The notes below the pieces were generated by a model. That model was not told where the DNA came from. It made no database searches and saw only the letters and a program-made list of their open reading frames with translations. Source: Ornithodoros turicata (Eukaryota > Arthropoda > Arachnida > Ixodida > Argasidae). Taken from it: a stretch of DNA of 64,000 bases. The stretch lies in NCBI RefSeq assembly GCF_037126465.1, contig NC_088201.1:232706258-232770257 (forward strand), given 5' to 3'. Position 1 is the first letter of the stretch; the number at the start of each line of letters is the position of its first letter. The position numbers and the translations under genes are program-made. This document shows, piece after piece, positions 1-12,461 of the stretch.

Positions 1-418
1 CTGTGTCGACATTAGTTCGGGCAAATTCTGCCGGAATGCCATAACTTGCGTTGAACGGCAGTTGGAACAGGACGTGCCGAAGCAAATTGCACTCTGGCAC
101 CATTTTAGTGGCGTGCATGTGCGGTATCGAACACTCGTTACCTTGGATCTGTTGATGAAGGTATCAAGCCGATGCGTTAGATGGAACCATTGCGCAGCTA
201 CATAGAGAAAAATACAATTTCTAAAACTGCATTTGAAAGGTAGCAGTTAAGAGCAGCATACATTCGACTTGTGAAGCCTGAACGCCCATGAAAAAGAGAC
301 ACAGGTATTACAATACCCCAGTTATCGAATCGAAGTTACCGTGATGCATCCATGCGTGAAGGCAGCTTTTATCTTTGCCTCAATGAAGCCCGTCAGCGAA
401 CCACATCGGCGGTCAGAG
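1..418. other. No gene recognised
   Basis: No ORF with recognisable content and no clear repeat was found here. Confidence 0.4.
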
Positions 419-581
419 CTGCCTATAGAGAGTTTTAGCACACCGTTGATAACGTGGCTAGCGTCTCACCGTATCACCGGAACCAATCAGTGGGTAAGAT
501 TGTGAGTCACGCACGTGTGTGACTGATACCGATAGAGACGATAACTTGATCAACGGTATACTAAAACTCACTAATAGGCAG
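419..581. mobile_element. Small foldback element (MITE-like)
   Basis: Terminal inverted repeats of about 32 bp with a few mismatches: the left end CTGCCTATAG then AGAGTTTTAGCACACCGTTG pairs with the right end reading CTGCCTATTAGTGAGTTTTA and continuing TATACCGTTGATC. The element is 163 bp with no coding capacity. The target duplication is unclear. Confidence 0.6.
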
Positions 582-599
582 TGTTAGCGTAGACGGTTG

Positions 600-720
600 A
601 TAACGTCACCGTCAAGATATTTATTTATTTATTTATGACAATACCTCACGTGCCCTCGGGGGGCGTTGTTGTGAGGGGGAGGTTACATCAGCAAGTATAT
701 GATACAGAACACAAGCAATG
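600..720 (-). mobile_element. LINE 3'-terminal fragment
   Basis: Minus-strand sequence ending in ATAAATAAATAAATA (plus-strand tatttatttatttat), the usual tail of a truncated non-LTR retrotransposon. It resembles the tail at 7333. No protein part is present. Confidence 0.35.
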
Positions 721-3208
721 AACACTTGCAAAAAAAAAAAAAAAACACTTACGTGAAAACGTTATGAAAACATATGCGATGATAGGGAAATTAGACACCA
801 AAATTATACCACCAAAATTAGACACCAGACATATCCTGACTACAATAGCCAATTGCACCATGCGTGACTCAGAAGCTTATCATTCGATTGGGTGCGGTAG
901 ATACGGTATTTCAGAAGCCTACTAACACTCACTGATAATGGGCTTAGGTTTTCACAACGGCCTATGCGCATGTGCATGACCTCGAGGGCGCCCGACAGAG
1001 TTATCTTCGTCTTCACTAGATGGCGCAGTGTGGAGACGACAGAAGTGGGGACCAGTGGGGAGACCGCACGAACGGCGCGAGCTCGTCGATCCCACTCCGT
1101 GTGGTTTTTCGGTACTTTTGCGGTACCCACGTAGATTAGTCATGGTGCGCGACGAGCGCCTGTTCGCTGGGCAGCCGCTAGGATACGGCTTGTATGTGAG
1201 AAAGGGCCATTCGTGGATTTAGGTCGAGACGACTATGCTCATGAGCGACCGCACAGTGATCGGCCTGTGAATTAATTTTCTTGAGCTGTTTCTTTCTTTT
1301 TCTTTTTTTTTTAACGGACGCCGCCGGGTCAATTTCGAAACTATAATGACGCTTGTTCGTCGTGGACCACAAACCGCGGCGTCGAACTGCCCACAGCGAC
1401 ATACTGGAGTAGTTTCATTCAGGTTGCCATTCCGGAGTTGGGATGATTCCGGAATCATTTCAGATTAGCAGGGCCCCGAATGGATTTGGAGGCGGAATGG
1501 CGGAAACTGTCCTAGATATGGGAATGAATGGGTCTGGCTGTCCGGGTGGCAGTTTTGGGTTTCAACGTGCTGGTTCTGACCTCGCACCCTATGCACCGCA
1601 CCTGCACACGGTCAAGAGTGAAATAACCAGGTCTTTGTGCTTTTTCCGTGCTTGGTAAAGTCAATCTCCTCTAGCACAGCAGGACTTGCTGGTATGGTTA
1701 CCGGTTCTCATTTCTTTATTGAGGGAGTTAACGGAATGTGATTGGGTTGCCAAGCCATTCCAGGAGTGGGAACTGACCGTAACCTCTTCATTCCGAGGAA
1801 TTGAAAGGAATGGAATTATCGAAAATCTCCATTCCTCGTAATGGAATTGGAACAGAATGGGAAACCCCATTCCACAAAACCCTGGTTTGATTGCTACGCG
1901 GTGGAATACACGACAAGAGTTGACGACCGGTGTTGAGAGCATACCGGAATTCGCTCTCTGAGAAAACGCGAAAACGTCACTCCCTAGCAACCAATGAGGG
2001 CCTTGAGGGAAACCTTGAGAAAGGGAATGCGCATTTCGTCCTCTGAGCGCAGACTTCTTACAGATGCGAAGTCCCGGAAGAAAACCGGAAATTTTGGGGA
2101 AAAAACCAGTTATATTCGTTTTTTTTCCTCGTCTCCGGAAAAATTGCCCAAAACTTCCAGGCGACAAAATTCAAAAATGTTAATTTTCGTGCCTTCGATG
2201 CATTCCAACCCGCCAACAGTGCCTTAGGTGTCCTCTTAATATGCCAACAATCCCCAACTTAGAGCTCCGTCTGGCTGCTCCAAGCAATCGCCATCGCGTT
2301 CACATAGTGTCGGAGTTCTGGTCCGGGTTGTTCCAATTACCTATCGCTGAGTAGACAGCAGACTTATGGGATGCTCTGCTCTGCATTTATGCCTAGAGGG
2401 TGAACACTACTAAAGTTTCTGGCTCATTGTATGCTTTGGCTTGGCCGGCAATGCTTCGACTCACCAGTAACCGCGATTGTTTCCATTTTCTCAAATTTTT
2501 AGGAAAAAAAATCGAAAAAAGAACCGTTTGTTTTTTCGAGCGATCCAAAATTTCCGGAAACTTTACATCTCTAAGCCCTCTCACTCTTTGGGAGCGACGT
2601 CGCGTCGCTGAAGCTTCTACGGCCTCTGAAGCAGCTCTGATCCTTCTATTGCAGCAGGAAGAGTCACAGAAAAAATAGAGCACAACGTAATTTTTTGTGA
2701 TATTTATTTCAATGATTCTAGCCCGCCAATACGACTATCCGCATTACCATCTTCTCAAACTTGGACTTAATGCCAGTTATGGCACTTCATGCAGTCAAGC
2801 ATTGTTTGCGCCGGGATGACACTCCGTGCACAAAACATCATACATCTTGTTGTGTTGCATTTTTTTTTTATTTCCGTCATTAAAATGATTTGAGACCGAA
2901 AATGAGCACTACAATACCGTGCAAAATGCAATATTACAGGATTACTTGGTATGGAAGTCTAGAAAACACTTATTGTTTCGGTTCATGCACAGGTGCACAC
3001 CGTATTTATTGCACTTCACGGAGGATTTCTGCTTGCGCAGTTGTCGTTTGCGCTTTTGTCAATGGTCGTCGATTTTTGGCCAGTAACGTGCAATGTAGAG
3101 ACACGGTCCTGTGGGCCGCGGTGTTTCTTTCATTTCAAGCTGACGCCCTAGTTTGAGTCTTGGTCGACAAGTCCTGTTCTTCGTGTGGGGTTTGTTGGAC
3201 GTCGTAAG
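721..3208. other. Intergenic, no gene recognised
   Basis: Short ORFs only, none resembling a known protein. A stretch near 1735-1880 is rich in GGAATG or its complement, and 2045-2600 is rich in GGAAA/TTTCC. Both could be decayed elements, but no ends are visible. Confidence 0.4.
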
Positions 3209-3216
3209 GCCTTCAG

Positions 3217-3860
3217 CAGTGATGGTCACTAACTACTTCTACAGTAGTATAACTACTAACTACTTCACGATGGAGTAGTTTAACTAGTAGTTCAACTACT
3301 TTTCAGGGGAGTAGTTAAAACTACTTCTTTAACTAGTGTAATGTACTTTAACTACACTTATAGCTACTTAACGTTGTCCGCCAACACCAATCCCTTGTAG
3401 TGTTCTTGGACACCTAAGTATGAATCACACGGAATGATAAACTTTGGCTCAAGCCACTGCTACGACAGTCAAATACAAAGCTTGCGGCGGGATTCTTTCT
3501 GTGCCTACGCGATAAACTAAGTTGCAGAATTACTTCACAGCAAATGAGGCTTCACTGGACATGCATTAAAAGTGAAGATTAAGTACACATGCACGACACA
3601 ATTGCTCTGCACCTCCGTTCTCATCAAATAAGTAGCTCAAGGTAAAAGTCGGAAGCACAATCATGCCGTAAAGCTTGCGGAAAAATCGGAAGTAGTTTAC
3701 GCCTTCAGTAACCTAACTACTGTAGTTAACTACTTAGAAAAGTAGTTTAACTAGTAGTTGCCACTACATTTCTGCAAGTAGTTTATAACTACTTTTTAAC
3801 TACAATCTGGTAGTTTAACTCGTAGTTTAACTACATGTAGTTAACTACTGGCCATCACTG
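3217..3860. mobile_element. Non-autonomous hAT-type element with 8-bp TSD
   Basis: The ends are CAGTGATGGTCA and its near complement TGGCCATCACTG. The element is flanked by a perfect 8-bp duplication GCCTTCAG (3209-3216 and 3861-3868). Both ends carry many copies of AGTAGTTTAACTA-like motifs. CAG..CTG termini with 8-bp duplications are the hAT signature. The element is 644 bp with no transposase, so it would need one supplied in trans. A truncated, inverted relative lies in the gene 1 intron. Confidence 0.85.
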
Positions 3861-3868
3861 GCCTTCAG

Positions 3869-4984
3869 ACACTTCGGGTTTGAAAGACAGCGGTCTGATT
3901 TATGCACCCCTTTTTCATTCACTGCCCTTCGGTAAAGTAGCCATGCTGCCTTTATTCGGTACAGCCTGTCACGACTGTGTCGCTACAGTCGGCTCCGCTC
4001 TACTGCCATCATCACAGTCATCGTCGGGCGCGGGCAAACGTGACCTGCTCGTGCACGAAACGGAACGAAACCGGGCAGCACGGGAGCTGGTCTGGGCCAT
4101 CGTCATGTCTACCAGGGCTTACGACTTTCATTAAAATCCAGTCGCTGGACCTCTCTGTGTCGTCGTTTCGGGGGAAGGAATGCATCAAGCCCCAAAACTG
4201 AATCAAGCCAATCGACGACGCCCATATGCGTATTGTACTGAAGAATGACGCTGGGGCAGTCAAATTTCAACGAACTTCTTTTCCTTTCGTGACCAACATC
4301 TCATTTCTTACTTCGGCTCTGCGCCAGCAAACGCCGAAAACATATGTTTGCGGATTTGTTGTCGAAGCATCGTACACAGAAAATGTCGACACCGTCGACT
4401 GAAGCAGTGGTCTCCCTCTGTCTCTCCACTCTGAATCTTCTTTTCGTCTTTTGCTTTCAAAGAGCATTCTGTCACGCGGTTTATGCGAACGTTCCCCACG
4501 CTCAAGATACCAGGCTGTGTCGGGGAGACTTGCAGCTTCGGGATGTTGAAATAATTATCGAAGTATATTTTGTAGTTTTGATCCTTTGGCACGGAGGTTG
4601 ACAAACGAACGACGACGTTTCCGCGTGCGCCGCAGTCTTACCTTGGGTCGCACACCGCAATTTCTTGCCCTGTGCAGACTTCAATATGATACGGAAATTC
4701 GCTCTCCCCGCTCATCACGTGGACCTTCCAAACTTATGTGTAGGGCCCGGATTTTTAGGCACACACCTATAAATGCCTATATAAACGCCTGAACGCGACA
4801 TTTTCGGGGTTGCCTGCCTCTCTATCTGCGCTATTGAACTGTGGCCCTTTTTAACATTTTTAGACGCAAGAGCAGCCTTTTTTTTCAGAGGTGTAAGTGC
4901 TAGTGTGCCTTTCTTGCTCGTGCTGAGTGCCGCATTTACCTTTTCGTTTCTGTGTGTTCGCGCCTTTCGTTTTCTTTTGTTTTT
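3869..4984. other. Intergenic, no gene recognised
   Basis: Several overlapping short ORFs on both strands without family resemblance. A T-rich run near 4978-4994 borders the next LINE tail. Confidence 0.4.
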
Positions 4985-5570
4985 TTTTTTTTTTGCGTCT
5001 GGGGGGGGGGGGGTATATTTATTACACGAAAAGGAAAGGGAGGCAAGGAGGCAAGACAAAAAGGGAGGCAAGGTCAGCCAAACAGGACGTCGGCTTGCTA
5101 TTCCAGAAATAAAGAAAGAAAGAAAGAAATAGGAAGGAATAAGAACTAACTAAATAAATAAATTTAAGAAATAAATAAAAAGAAAATGAATTAGGAAATA
5201 AAGGATAAACTAACAAATGATGGAAGAAGGATGAGGTAGATTAAAGACAAAGATGACTAACAAACGGTGAAAGAATGATGAGATGGATCACAGAAGATGA
5301 CTTTAAGGGGAAAGCATGAGGTTAATGCGTTGAGGGTGAGAGTGGGGCACAGAAGAATGAGATTGCACGACTGAGTTCGCAGGCTGTACGTAGGACCTGA
5401 ATCTCTCAAGAAAGTCAGGACTGCTTTGGTCACAGACCGCTGTGTGTGATCTCGTACTGGGCCGAGCAGAGTGGTTTTCTTCGGTACCTTGGTTTGCCAG
5501 AAGGGGTTCATGTAGATTTGATCAAAAGATTTGGCCTCTCTGGGCGTCTCAAGGTCTTCGAGGGCAGATA
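4985..5570 (-). mobile_element. LINE 3' end: C-terminal ORF2 piece plus 3' UTR
   Basis: The minus-strand ORF at 5257-5511 contains LLGPVRDHTQRSV followed by TKAVLTFLRDSG. This aligns with the C-termini of the LINEs at 20345 and 21495 (LLGP...Q...FL..TGL). The A-rich 3' UTR contains the family motif GGAATAGCAAGCCG and AATAAA (5018-5023). It ends in a run of 13 C on the minus strand (5001-5013). It is 5'-truncated and not functional. Confidence 0.7.
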
Positions 5571-7089
5571 ACTAAAAACTATTATTCAACATAGCATGTT
5601 TCCTGGCTGCCTCAGCAATCGTGTACCAGACGCCAAAGCTTGTATGATACTGTAGCAAGTTTTCTTTGATGGAGCATTCTGAAACACACACAAAAACAGG
5701 AAAAGAAAAAAAAAACAAAGAGTGAACCAGAATGACGTGCCTGTTTTGCATTTTGTTATGTATTTTTTATATCCTTGTGGGCCTAAATATCTGCATATTT
5801 CCATCGTTTTCAGAGCCTAAATTTCCGGAGCCTACTTATGTGGCTTCTCAGGGTTGCATTGTTTGCGCTACTCTGGCCCTCCAAAGCGCATATTTTCTCA
5901 TCGACAGACGAGCACTTTTGATGAGGTGTGGCAGTTAGTTGCTTATTGATAATCTCCAGAAGTGGCCGAATTAAGTTTGTCAAAGCCAGGGCTGCCCCGC
6001 TAAACCTGTTTGCTGTTGTGGTTCAGGTGGAGAAACTGCTTGATCCCCTCCAATCTGTTCAGTGGCATCAAGTTGCTAATCTGGGTAATAAAGAATTTCG
6101 AGTTCCAGTACTTCCTTGTGCTGGGTAGCTTCACTGTTGAGGTTCACATGAGGGAGCCAAGCATACTTCTGTTTCAGCTCTGCCTACATTTGCAGGTCGT
6201 TCAGCACGTTTTCCTGCTGAGTACAAGTTCGTTTCGTCAGTCTTCATATCGAATAGTGACGGAGGAAACAATTCTAGAAAAGAAAAAAAGAAGGCAGGTA
6301 TGACGTTTTCGAGTTCAGTATTCCTTGTGAAGGAGATATGTTTCCAAAGGAAGACTTTTTCTAGAAGTCACGTCAAGATACAACGTTTCCACTCTGCCGC
6401 ATCCACACAGCCATCCTCGCTGTGGACAATCATTTGCTAACGGATTACTGAGTGCGCTGCGGCATTTGCACGGCGTCTTGTTCATAGGATCACTCTTCAC
6501 CCTCGCTACTGGAGCTACTTGTCCGAAGGCTGCGCGGACGAGGAACATCCGAAACAGGATAACCCGAATCGATGAGTAAATATAGTAGCGTGTGGAGCAA
6601 AATGAAAGTATGAAAGCGAGCTGGCATGCATTCGAAAGCCGCAACATTTCTTGGTATTGAGAACTGCAAACACACAACAGAGACGACACAGCAAGACGAC
6701 ACGATGACGTTGAATCAAAAATGACAAAAAGACGCTCTCCTAAAAAAATAATAACTCATGAAGTGAATGGATTACACTCATAATCTTCTACGTCAGGATC
6801 TTCCATGTCTGGATCATCGCTTTCGTCAGGTGGTGGTTCTCGACAAGCAGTGGGGTTGTAGAATTTCGAGGGATTCATGCGAAGTTTTTTATGGCAGGCA
6901 CCGCACGGAAATACGTGAAATGATAAAATTGGCACCAACACGTTTCGTGATGTCAAGCCATAAAAAAAAATATTGGCGGTTATATTGCGCGCGTAATGTA
7001 GAGGGTTAAGGTTCATATAGTAATCAGCTTACCTAGGGAGGAGTGCAATCCACCTTGACACGCACCAAGCACTTTGATAAGGAGATTAG
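5571..7089. other. Intergenic, no gene recognised
   Basis: Short ORFs only. No repeat ends or protein families were recognised. The LINE ORF at 5257 may extend slightly into the first bases. Confidence 0.4.
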
Positions 7090-8108
7090 TACCCCTCTGA
7101 GACGGACTAATTTAGTGTCACTTCCAACGAGTGACAATTGCACCTAGTGTCATTCGGGTGCTGTCACATGCCATCTTTTAGTGACACTTGGCAGAAAGTG
7201 AACTAACGATTTAGTGAGCTCCCCAAACTGACTATCACTTCTCTTAGGCTCACCGAGTGTGTAGCCTCGACGGCAGGCTTAGGGGTACTGGCAAAAATAT
7301 TGAGAAAAAGCGAGGAGCCGCGACCTCACAATATATGTATTTATTAATTTATTTATTGTTAGCAACCCATACGCCAGAAGGCATTACATGGGTGAAGGGA
7401 ATACAAAGAAAATTATAACAACAATCACGATAATAACAGTAGCAACAATGAACAAACAATGTGACTGTATTGGAGGCGAAACAGTCCAGACAAGTGCAAA
7501 ATTTAAAGTACAAAATAAGATGATAATTATTTTCGCTGCGAGGAAACGTGATGCGCTGCTGCCGATTTGAAGGATGAGTGATCATGGATGGATGCGATTC
7601 ATTCGAGCAATGAATTCCAAAGTTTGATGGCGCGCGAGTAGATGGAGTGAAAGAATGCGTTGGTGTGACAGACAAATGGCCCGCACTTGGAATGGCTCGC
7701 ACAATTTTACGCAAGGATTTTCAACTGTTGTTTATTTTGTTTTAGTACAGCATGACATTGTGTCGAAAAACATGTCATTATTCTCTCGTTAACAGCCTAT
7801 GAGAACATCGCCGTCTCGACGATCCTGCGGCGGCCGTTGTGGTACATGCTTGAGGCCAGTTTGCTTAATGCTGGAAGAAGATTTGCAGGAGGTGCTTCTA
7901 AATCAAAGAAAACCATTCTGATGAAGGTGTTGTAGCGCGCGCCTAAAAAAATTTTTGCCGCCGTTTATTCTTATGTACGGTAATTGCCATCGTTGCTTAG
8001 GTGGACAGTTACTTAAGCCGTGTAGGAAGGACGTAGTGAAAGTGGCATTCGCTGGCTTGGAGTGGACTTCACGAAAACAACATTAAATAAGCCCGTGTAA
8101 CAACGGTA
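7090..8108 (+). mobile_element. TACCCC-ended non-autonomous element, copy 1, split by a LINE tail
   Basis: Aligns along its length with 39204-40071 in the same orientation: both begin TACCCCT, carry TTAGTGTCACTT near the left end, and share an interior with AGCCTCG-CGGCAGGCTT. The right end is decayed (ggtac). A LINE 3' tail sits inside at 7333-7718. Without it the element is about 634 bp, matching copy 2 without its own insert (630 bp). Confidence 0.65.
7333..7718 (-). mobile_element. LINE 3' end inserted in the TACCCC element
   Basis: The minus strand ends ACAATAAATAAATTAATAAATA-like. The upstream 385 bp are absent from the other copy of the host element, so this is an insertion. No intact coding sequence. 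Confidence 0.5.
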
Positions 8109-9144
8109 CAAGTCATTCCTCACTTCATATGTCGCGCTGGCGAAGTTTCGGTTTGCGGTTGGCGTATGGTTCACTAGATGGAGCTACGCTTCCGCCGCGC
8201 TGTAGGAAGTGGAGATACCTGTCAATTCATGCAATCTTTCACCGGAAACATGATAATGCGCGATAACATGTCTTTCTATCTATCTATCTATCTATCTTTT
8301 TTTTTCTTTTTTTGATATGTAGGGCCAAAATTTGGCTATATATGCAACAGAGGATGAATCAATTAAAATTCGCTTATTTTACATTTAAAGGTGGTGACCG
8401 GACAAAATACGCAGTTGAACTGAACGTGCGATCGGGATAGTTGGTGCCTGAAATATACGGAACCGGAATATTTCGTTTCGAAACTTGTCGGAAACAATTA
8501 GAAAGTGAACTTAATCGGATTTTGCAGAGGGGGCGCGCGCACCCGGCTGAATTCGGGCAACAGTGTGCAGACCGACGTCACTGGAGTCTGTTGTGAAGGC
8601 AGACTGTACGTCACGAAATACGGTCTTCCTGCTCGGAATCTGCCTGCCGAAGAGCCGCTAGAAACATCGGCGTTCGTGGTTTCGGTGGTATCGGATCGCA
8701 ACCAGCCCGGCGACGCCGTCAGCTGAGCGATTGGAAATCTCACCGGCAATAACAATTACGTCACCGGAAGTGGCGAAGCAGGTAGGGGCCGTTGGAACCG
8801 GAAGCCGGCAGTTGGTTCCGAATGCGGTGTTTTTGATCTTTTATGAAAAAAAAGAAAAGAACACGAATGAATTTTGCGATAATTTTATTTTTGTGCGTGT
8901 GTGTTTTCTTCTTGGTTCACATCTGCAAGTGGATATCATATTAACTTTACAATTTTGGATTCCTCGCGGACATCAGCACCGCCACCACCAGTTTTCGGAC
9001 CAAAAAAAAAAGATAAGGAAAAAACAGGCCATGTAGACTTCGTGCGAAGCCGAAAATTGTTGTATCGGTTTCATAGATAAGTTTCCCGAAGCGACCGTCC
9101 CTTTAAGGGTGAACAACTAAAAGCTCAACACATAACACACCGTA
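8109..9144. other. Intergenic, no gene recognised
   Basis: Apart from the tetranucleotide repeat, only short uninformative ORFs. Confidence 0.4.
8274..8297. repeat. (TCTA)n microsatellite
   Basis: About five tandem TCTA units followed by a T-rich run. Confidence 0.85.
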
Positions 9145-9361
9145 CACTCTTAGAAATGAACTTCACCACATAGCACGCTCCTAGCCAACCATCATACCGA
9201 ATGACAACGTTCTCGCCCATGATTTGTTGAAAACGGGAGGCGGAGCCTATTCTGTGCCGTGCATAATGAGCATTTTCAACAAATCAGGGACGAGAACGTT
9301 GTCATTCGGTATGATGGTTGGCTAGGAGCGTGCTATGTAGTGAAGTTCATTTCTAAGAGTG
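9145..9361. mobile_element. TA-flanked MITE (CACTCTTAG family), copy 1
   Basis: Near-perfect palindrome. The left arm begins CACTCTTAGAAATGAACTTC and is repeated inverted at the right end. TA lies at 9143-9144 and 9362-9363. It is 217 bp without an ORF. CACT-type ends plus TA duplication suggest mobilisation by a Tc1/mariner transposase. Copy 2 is at 25185-25422. Confidence 0.85.
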
Positions 9362-9619
9362 TAGTTAGCGACCCTCGCGGAAGATGTATCAATATAAAAA
9401 AAATCCAGCGAACCGCTGGGAGAGGTTAACGGAAGACGTAGTTTCAAAGCGACTTGTATCCTGCTACCAAATTGCTGGCGTCCTCGTCGAGTAGACGAAC
9501 ACGCTATGATGTGAGCCATTGAGGCCAGTGCTGAAGAAGTTCAAGTAATCGTTATAACAAAATTAATCAGTTATATATGTGTCAGAAAAAGACGTGTACG
9601 CAAATAAAACCCCCCGGGA

Positions 9620-9990
9620 GGGGGGGATTTATTGGCAGAAAAAAAAAGTAAAACAGAAAGGAGAAAGGTCAGCCCTACAGCACGCCGGCTTGCTATTCCC
9701 TTAAAAAAAGAAAGGAAAAATATAAGCAATAAAAAAGAAAATAACTAAAAGATAAATAAATAAATGAAAAAGACACTCGGCCCACATGGAGCCCAGGAGG
9801 CAGTGTCACGCAGAAAGGGGAGCACCGCTTTTGTGACTCTCCACTGGTTAGTTCGCTGCACAGGGCCAAGGAGTGTTGCGTTTTTGCGGATACTCTTCGT
9901 CTATAGGACCAGAAAGTGCTCCAATGTAAGATCCATTGTACCCAGCAGAAAAATTAACAATGGCAGCCCGTTCCAGCTGCATCGTCTTCA
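9620..9990 (-). mobile_element. LINE 3' end (poly-C family)
   Basis: Minus-strand reading near 9790-9890 gives TLLGPVQRTNQWRV followed by TKAVLPFLRDT, the same LINE C-terminus as at 5257 and 20435. The 3' UTR has GGAATAGCAAGCCG and AATAAA (9628-9633) and ends in C7. The upstream boundary is uncertain. Confidence 0.65.
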
Positions 9991-10140
9991 CTCGATACGT
10001 AACAATGTGGAGAAGACTCTATGCATTGCATACGAGATTCGGCGGTTTCTGGTAGTCCTTACTTGTTTGTCTATTACTAGAGACAGTAACGGAAAGGATA
10101 AATGTTTAATGACTTCATTTGACGGAGAACCAAGTAGACA

Positions 10141-10700
10141 GGAGCCAAAACTAGAAGCCAAAACGGAAACGAATTTCGAGGGATTTTCAAGGGATTTTCA
10201 AGGGATTTCAAGGCATAATTAATACGGAATTCACGAAGCCGAAACTAGAAGCCAAAACGGAAGCGAATTTCAAGGGATTTTCAAGGGAATTTCAAGGGAT
10301 TTCAAGGCATAATTAATACGGAATTCACGAAGCCGAAACTAGAAGCCAAAACGGAAACGAATTTCAAGGGATTTTCAAGGGATTTTCAAGGGATTTCAAG
10401 GCATAATTAATACGGAATTCACGAAGCCGAAACTAGAAGCCAAAACGGAAACGAATTTCAAGGGATTTTCAAGGCATTTTCAAAGGATTTCAAGGCATAA
10501 TTAATACGGAATTCACGACGCCGAAACTAGAAGCCAAAACGGAAGCGAATTTCAAGGGATTTTCAAGGAAATTTCAAGGGATTTCAAGGCATAATTAATA
10601 CGGAATTCACGAAGCCGAAACTAGAAGCCAAAACGGAAACGAATTTCAAGGGATTTTCAAGGGAATTTCAAGGGATGATTAATACGGAATTCACGAAGCC
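10141..10700. repeat. 94-bp tandem repeat, about six copies
   Basis: Units start at 10141, 10235, 10329, 10423, 10517 and 10611. The last unit is shortened by about 10 bp. Each has AGCCGAAACTAGAAGCC, an inner run of two to three GGGATTTTCAA-like 10-11-mers, and ATAATTAATACGGAATTCAC. Divergence between units is low, so the array is young or homogenised. Confidence 0.9.
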
Positions 10701-11041
10701 GTGCGGATTTGCCTTATCCATCCAGTCCACACATGAGTCAGTACAAGGAACTTGAACAATACACGAGCAATCGTGGAGTACATATATGTGCTCCACAATA
10801 AAAACAAAAAAGGGGCCGCGAAAATACCAGCAATTTGTATCTAATCGCTTAGCTTTTCTGCTAATTTATTTGGCGAGGCATGTAGCAGCACGCAAGTGGC
10901 ACTCTGTCGATAAGTTATCATGTCGTAAGGAGAGATCATGGTTATGCATGTCTATGACTTTTTATATCTCGTTTACAATGCTGGAAACCAAATGGGGAGT
11001 ATAAACATTGATATTTTATAAGTCGTGGAGGTTCGTAAGCT

Positions 11042-11308
11042 TTGCACATAACTTTAGCGAACTACTCAGTAATCGAATGCATTCTGCAGCTGTTGTGCAT
11101 ATGTCAGCATCAGTGTGAAAAAATAGCTCCGAAACGGAAACGGAGACGAAGTAGCGCTTGGGAAACGTCAGTCGGTACCGAAAGTAGGGAAACCGGTACG
11201 TCGGTACCGAAAGCTTCTATCACTCTGTTTGATAATGAAGTCAAATTCCTAAAAACGTGGGACAAGAAAAAGGATGACGAGTGTGTGGATGACACATTAA
11301 CCTTCTGA
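11042..11308 (+). CDS. Unrecognised short ORF followed by AATAAA
   Basis: 88-codon ORF with a basic patch (KRKRRR) and an acidic C-terminus (KKKDDECVDD). AATAAA lies at about 11338, 30 nt after the stop, and the hAT element at 11361 begins just beyond. It could be the last exon of a gene or a transposon remnant, or chance. No family was recognised. The first residues may be intronic. Confidence 0.2.
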   Translation: MHITLANYSVIECILQLLCICQHQCEKIAPKRKRRRSSAWETSVGTESRETGTSVPKASITLFDNEVKFLKTWDKKKDDECVDDTLTF

Positions 11309-11360
11309 GTGTCATATTTAAAGACGGTACTATGTTGCCAATAAATTCTTTCGTTGGAAG

Positions 11361-12041
11361 CAGACTTGTGCGTAACGCGTTACTAGTAATTGCGTTACTT
11401 GTAATCAATTACTTTTTTGAGTAACTTTTCGAGTAATCAGTTACTTTACTGTCAAAGTAATTTTTCGAGTAATCAATTACTTTCCTGAGTAATCGATTAC
11501 TCTGTAATCGATTACTTTTCCGGCAGAGATTAGCTTATCTCTCAGACGTTCTGCCCAAAGTCAAGCCCCTGGTGCCAGGCTGTTCTACTACAGGAAGCGG
11601 AGGTTGTAATAACGTTCTGGAATTCAGAGTCTCTCTCCCTAATCTCTTTCTACGCCAATGTGTGATGGTACCTGAAGCTTTGCAGGTTTAGTGAGTCACG
11701 GGGAAATTCCACGCAATGCTCTTCCACAATCGGGTCAACGTTTTCCCGGGCGATAAATACAGTAGACGTACAGATCTCTTTGTCTACGTGTTTTTGTTTT
11801 TTCTTGTTACTTCAGCTGTTCCGCTGTTGCACTTTTTTCTTTTTTTTTTTTCTGAAGCAGAACAAAGACGGTTATAACTTGCGTGATTGCAGAGTAACGA
11901 CCGAAGTAACGCGTTACTTTTCTACTCGTTACTCAATTACATTTGAAGTCGAGTAATTGGTAATGGTAATCAATTGCTTTTTCCACAGAAGTAACGGTAA
12001 CGGTAATCAATTACTTTTTTCGAGTAACGGGCACAAGTCTG
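11361..12041. mobile_element. Non-autonomous hAT-type element with 8-bp TSD
   Basis: Termini CAGACTTGTGC and GCACAAGTCTG, flanked by perfect GTTGGAAG duplications (11353-11360 and 12042-12049). Both ends carry clustered palindromic GTAATCGATTAC / GTAACGCGTTAC-like motifs. The element is 681 bp and has no transposase. Confidence 0.87.
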
Positions 12042-12405
12042 GTTGGAAGTCTAGCACCTGTCCTGTCGTCTCCTCTCTCTGTCCCGTTCCCAGTGCTAGT
12101 TCGTCATGCAAGATAGGGAGCTCTTGCGAACCGTAGGCTTCCTTTGGATTCAGACACCTTATCGCTGCCAGCCAATCAGTGCGCAGCTGATACGTCTTAT
12201 ACGGGCCAGAGAATCCCTGAAATGGAGCCCCCTCTCCGAATCCGTCTCGTGGAATCAATATGAGAACCCGACAATGCTCCATCACTGTTCCGGGAGCATC
12301 ACGAATTACATGCGAGTGCTTAACGGTGGACGATGATTGGTCCCTCATTTTTGAAGTACGTGGTAGTATAAGAAAGAAAGAGATAAAGAGATGACGCAGC
12401 AGCAC
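12007..12405 (-). other. Unrecognised 132-codon open frame
   Basis: A minus-strand frame whose last codons run into the hAT end at 12041. The interior (GAPFQGFSGPYKTY, LAAIRCLNPKEAYG) is not low-complexity, but I cannot assign it to a family. It may be a decayed repeat. Confidence 0.15.
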
Positions 12406-12461
12406 GGACGAGATGTAAGGAGAGCGAATAACGTTCTGAGGTTAAACACTAGAATTGCTTA

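Noticed and set aside
7918..7924. CTGATGA as another hammerhead core
   Set aside because: No helix II hairpin and no GAAA follow; the same holds for CTGATGA at 24505 and 46670.
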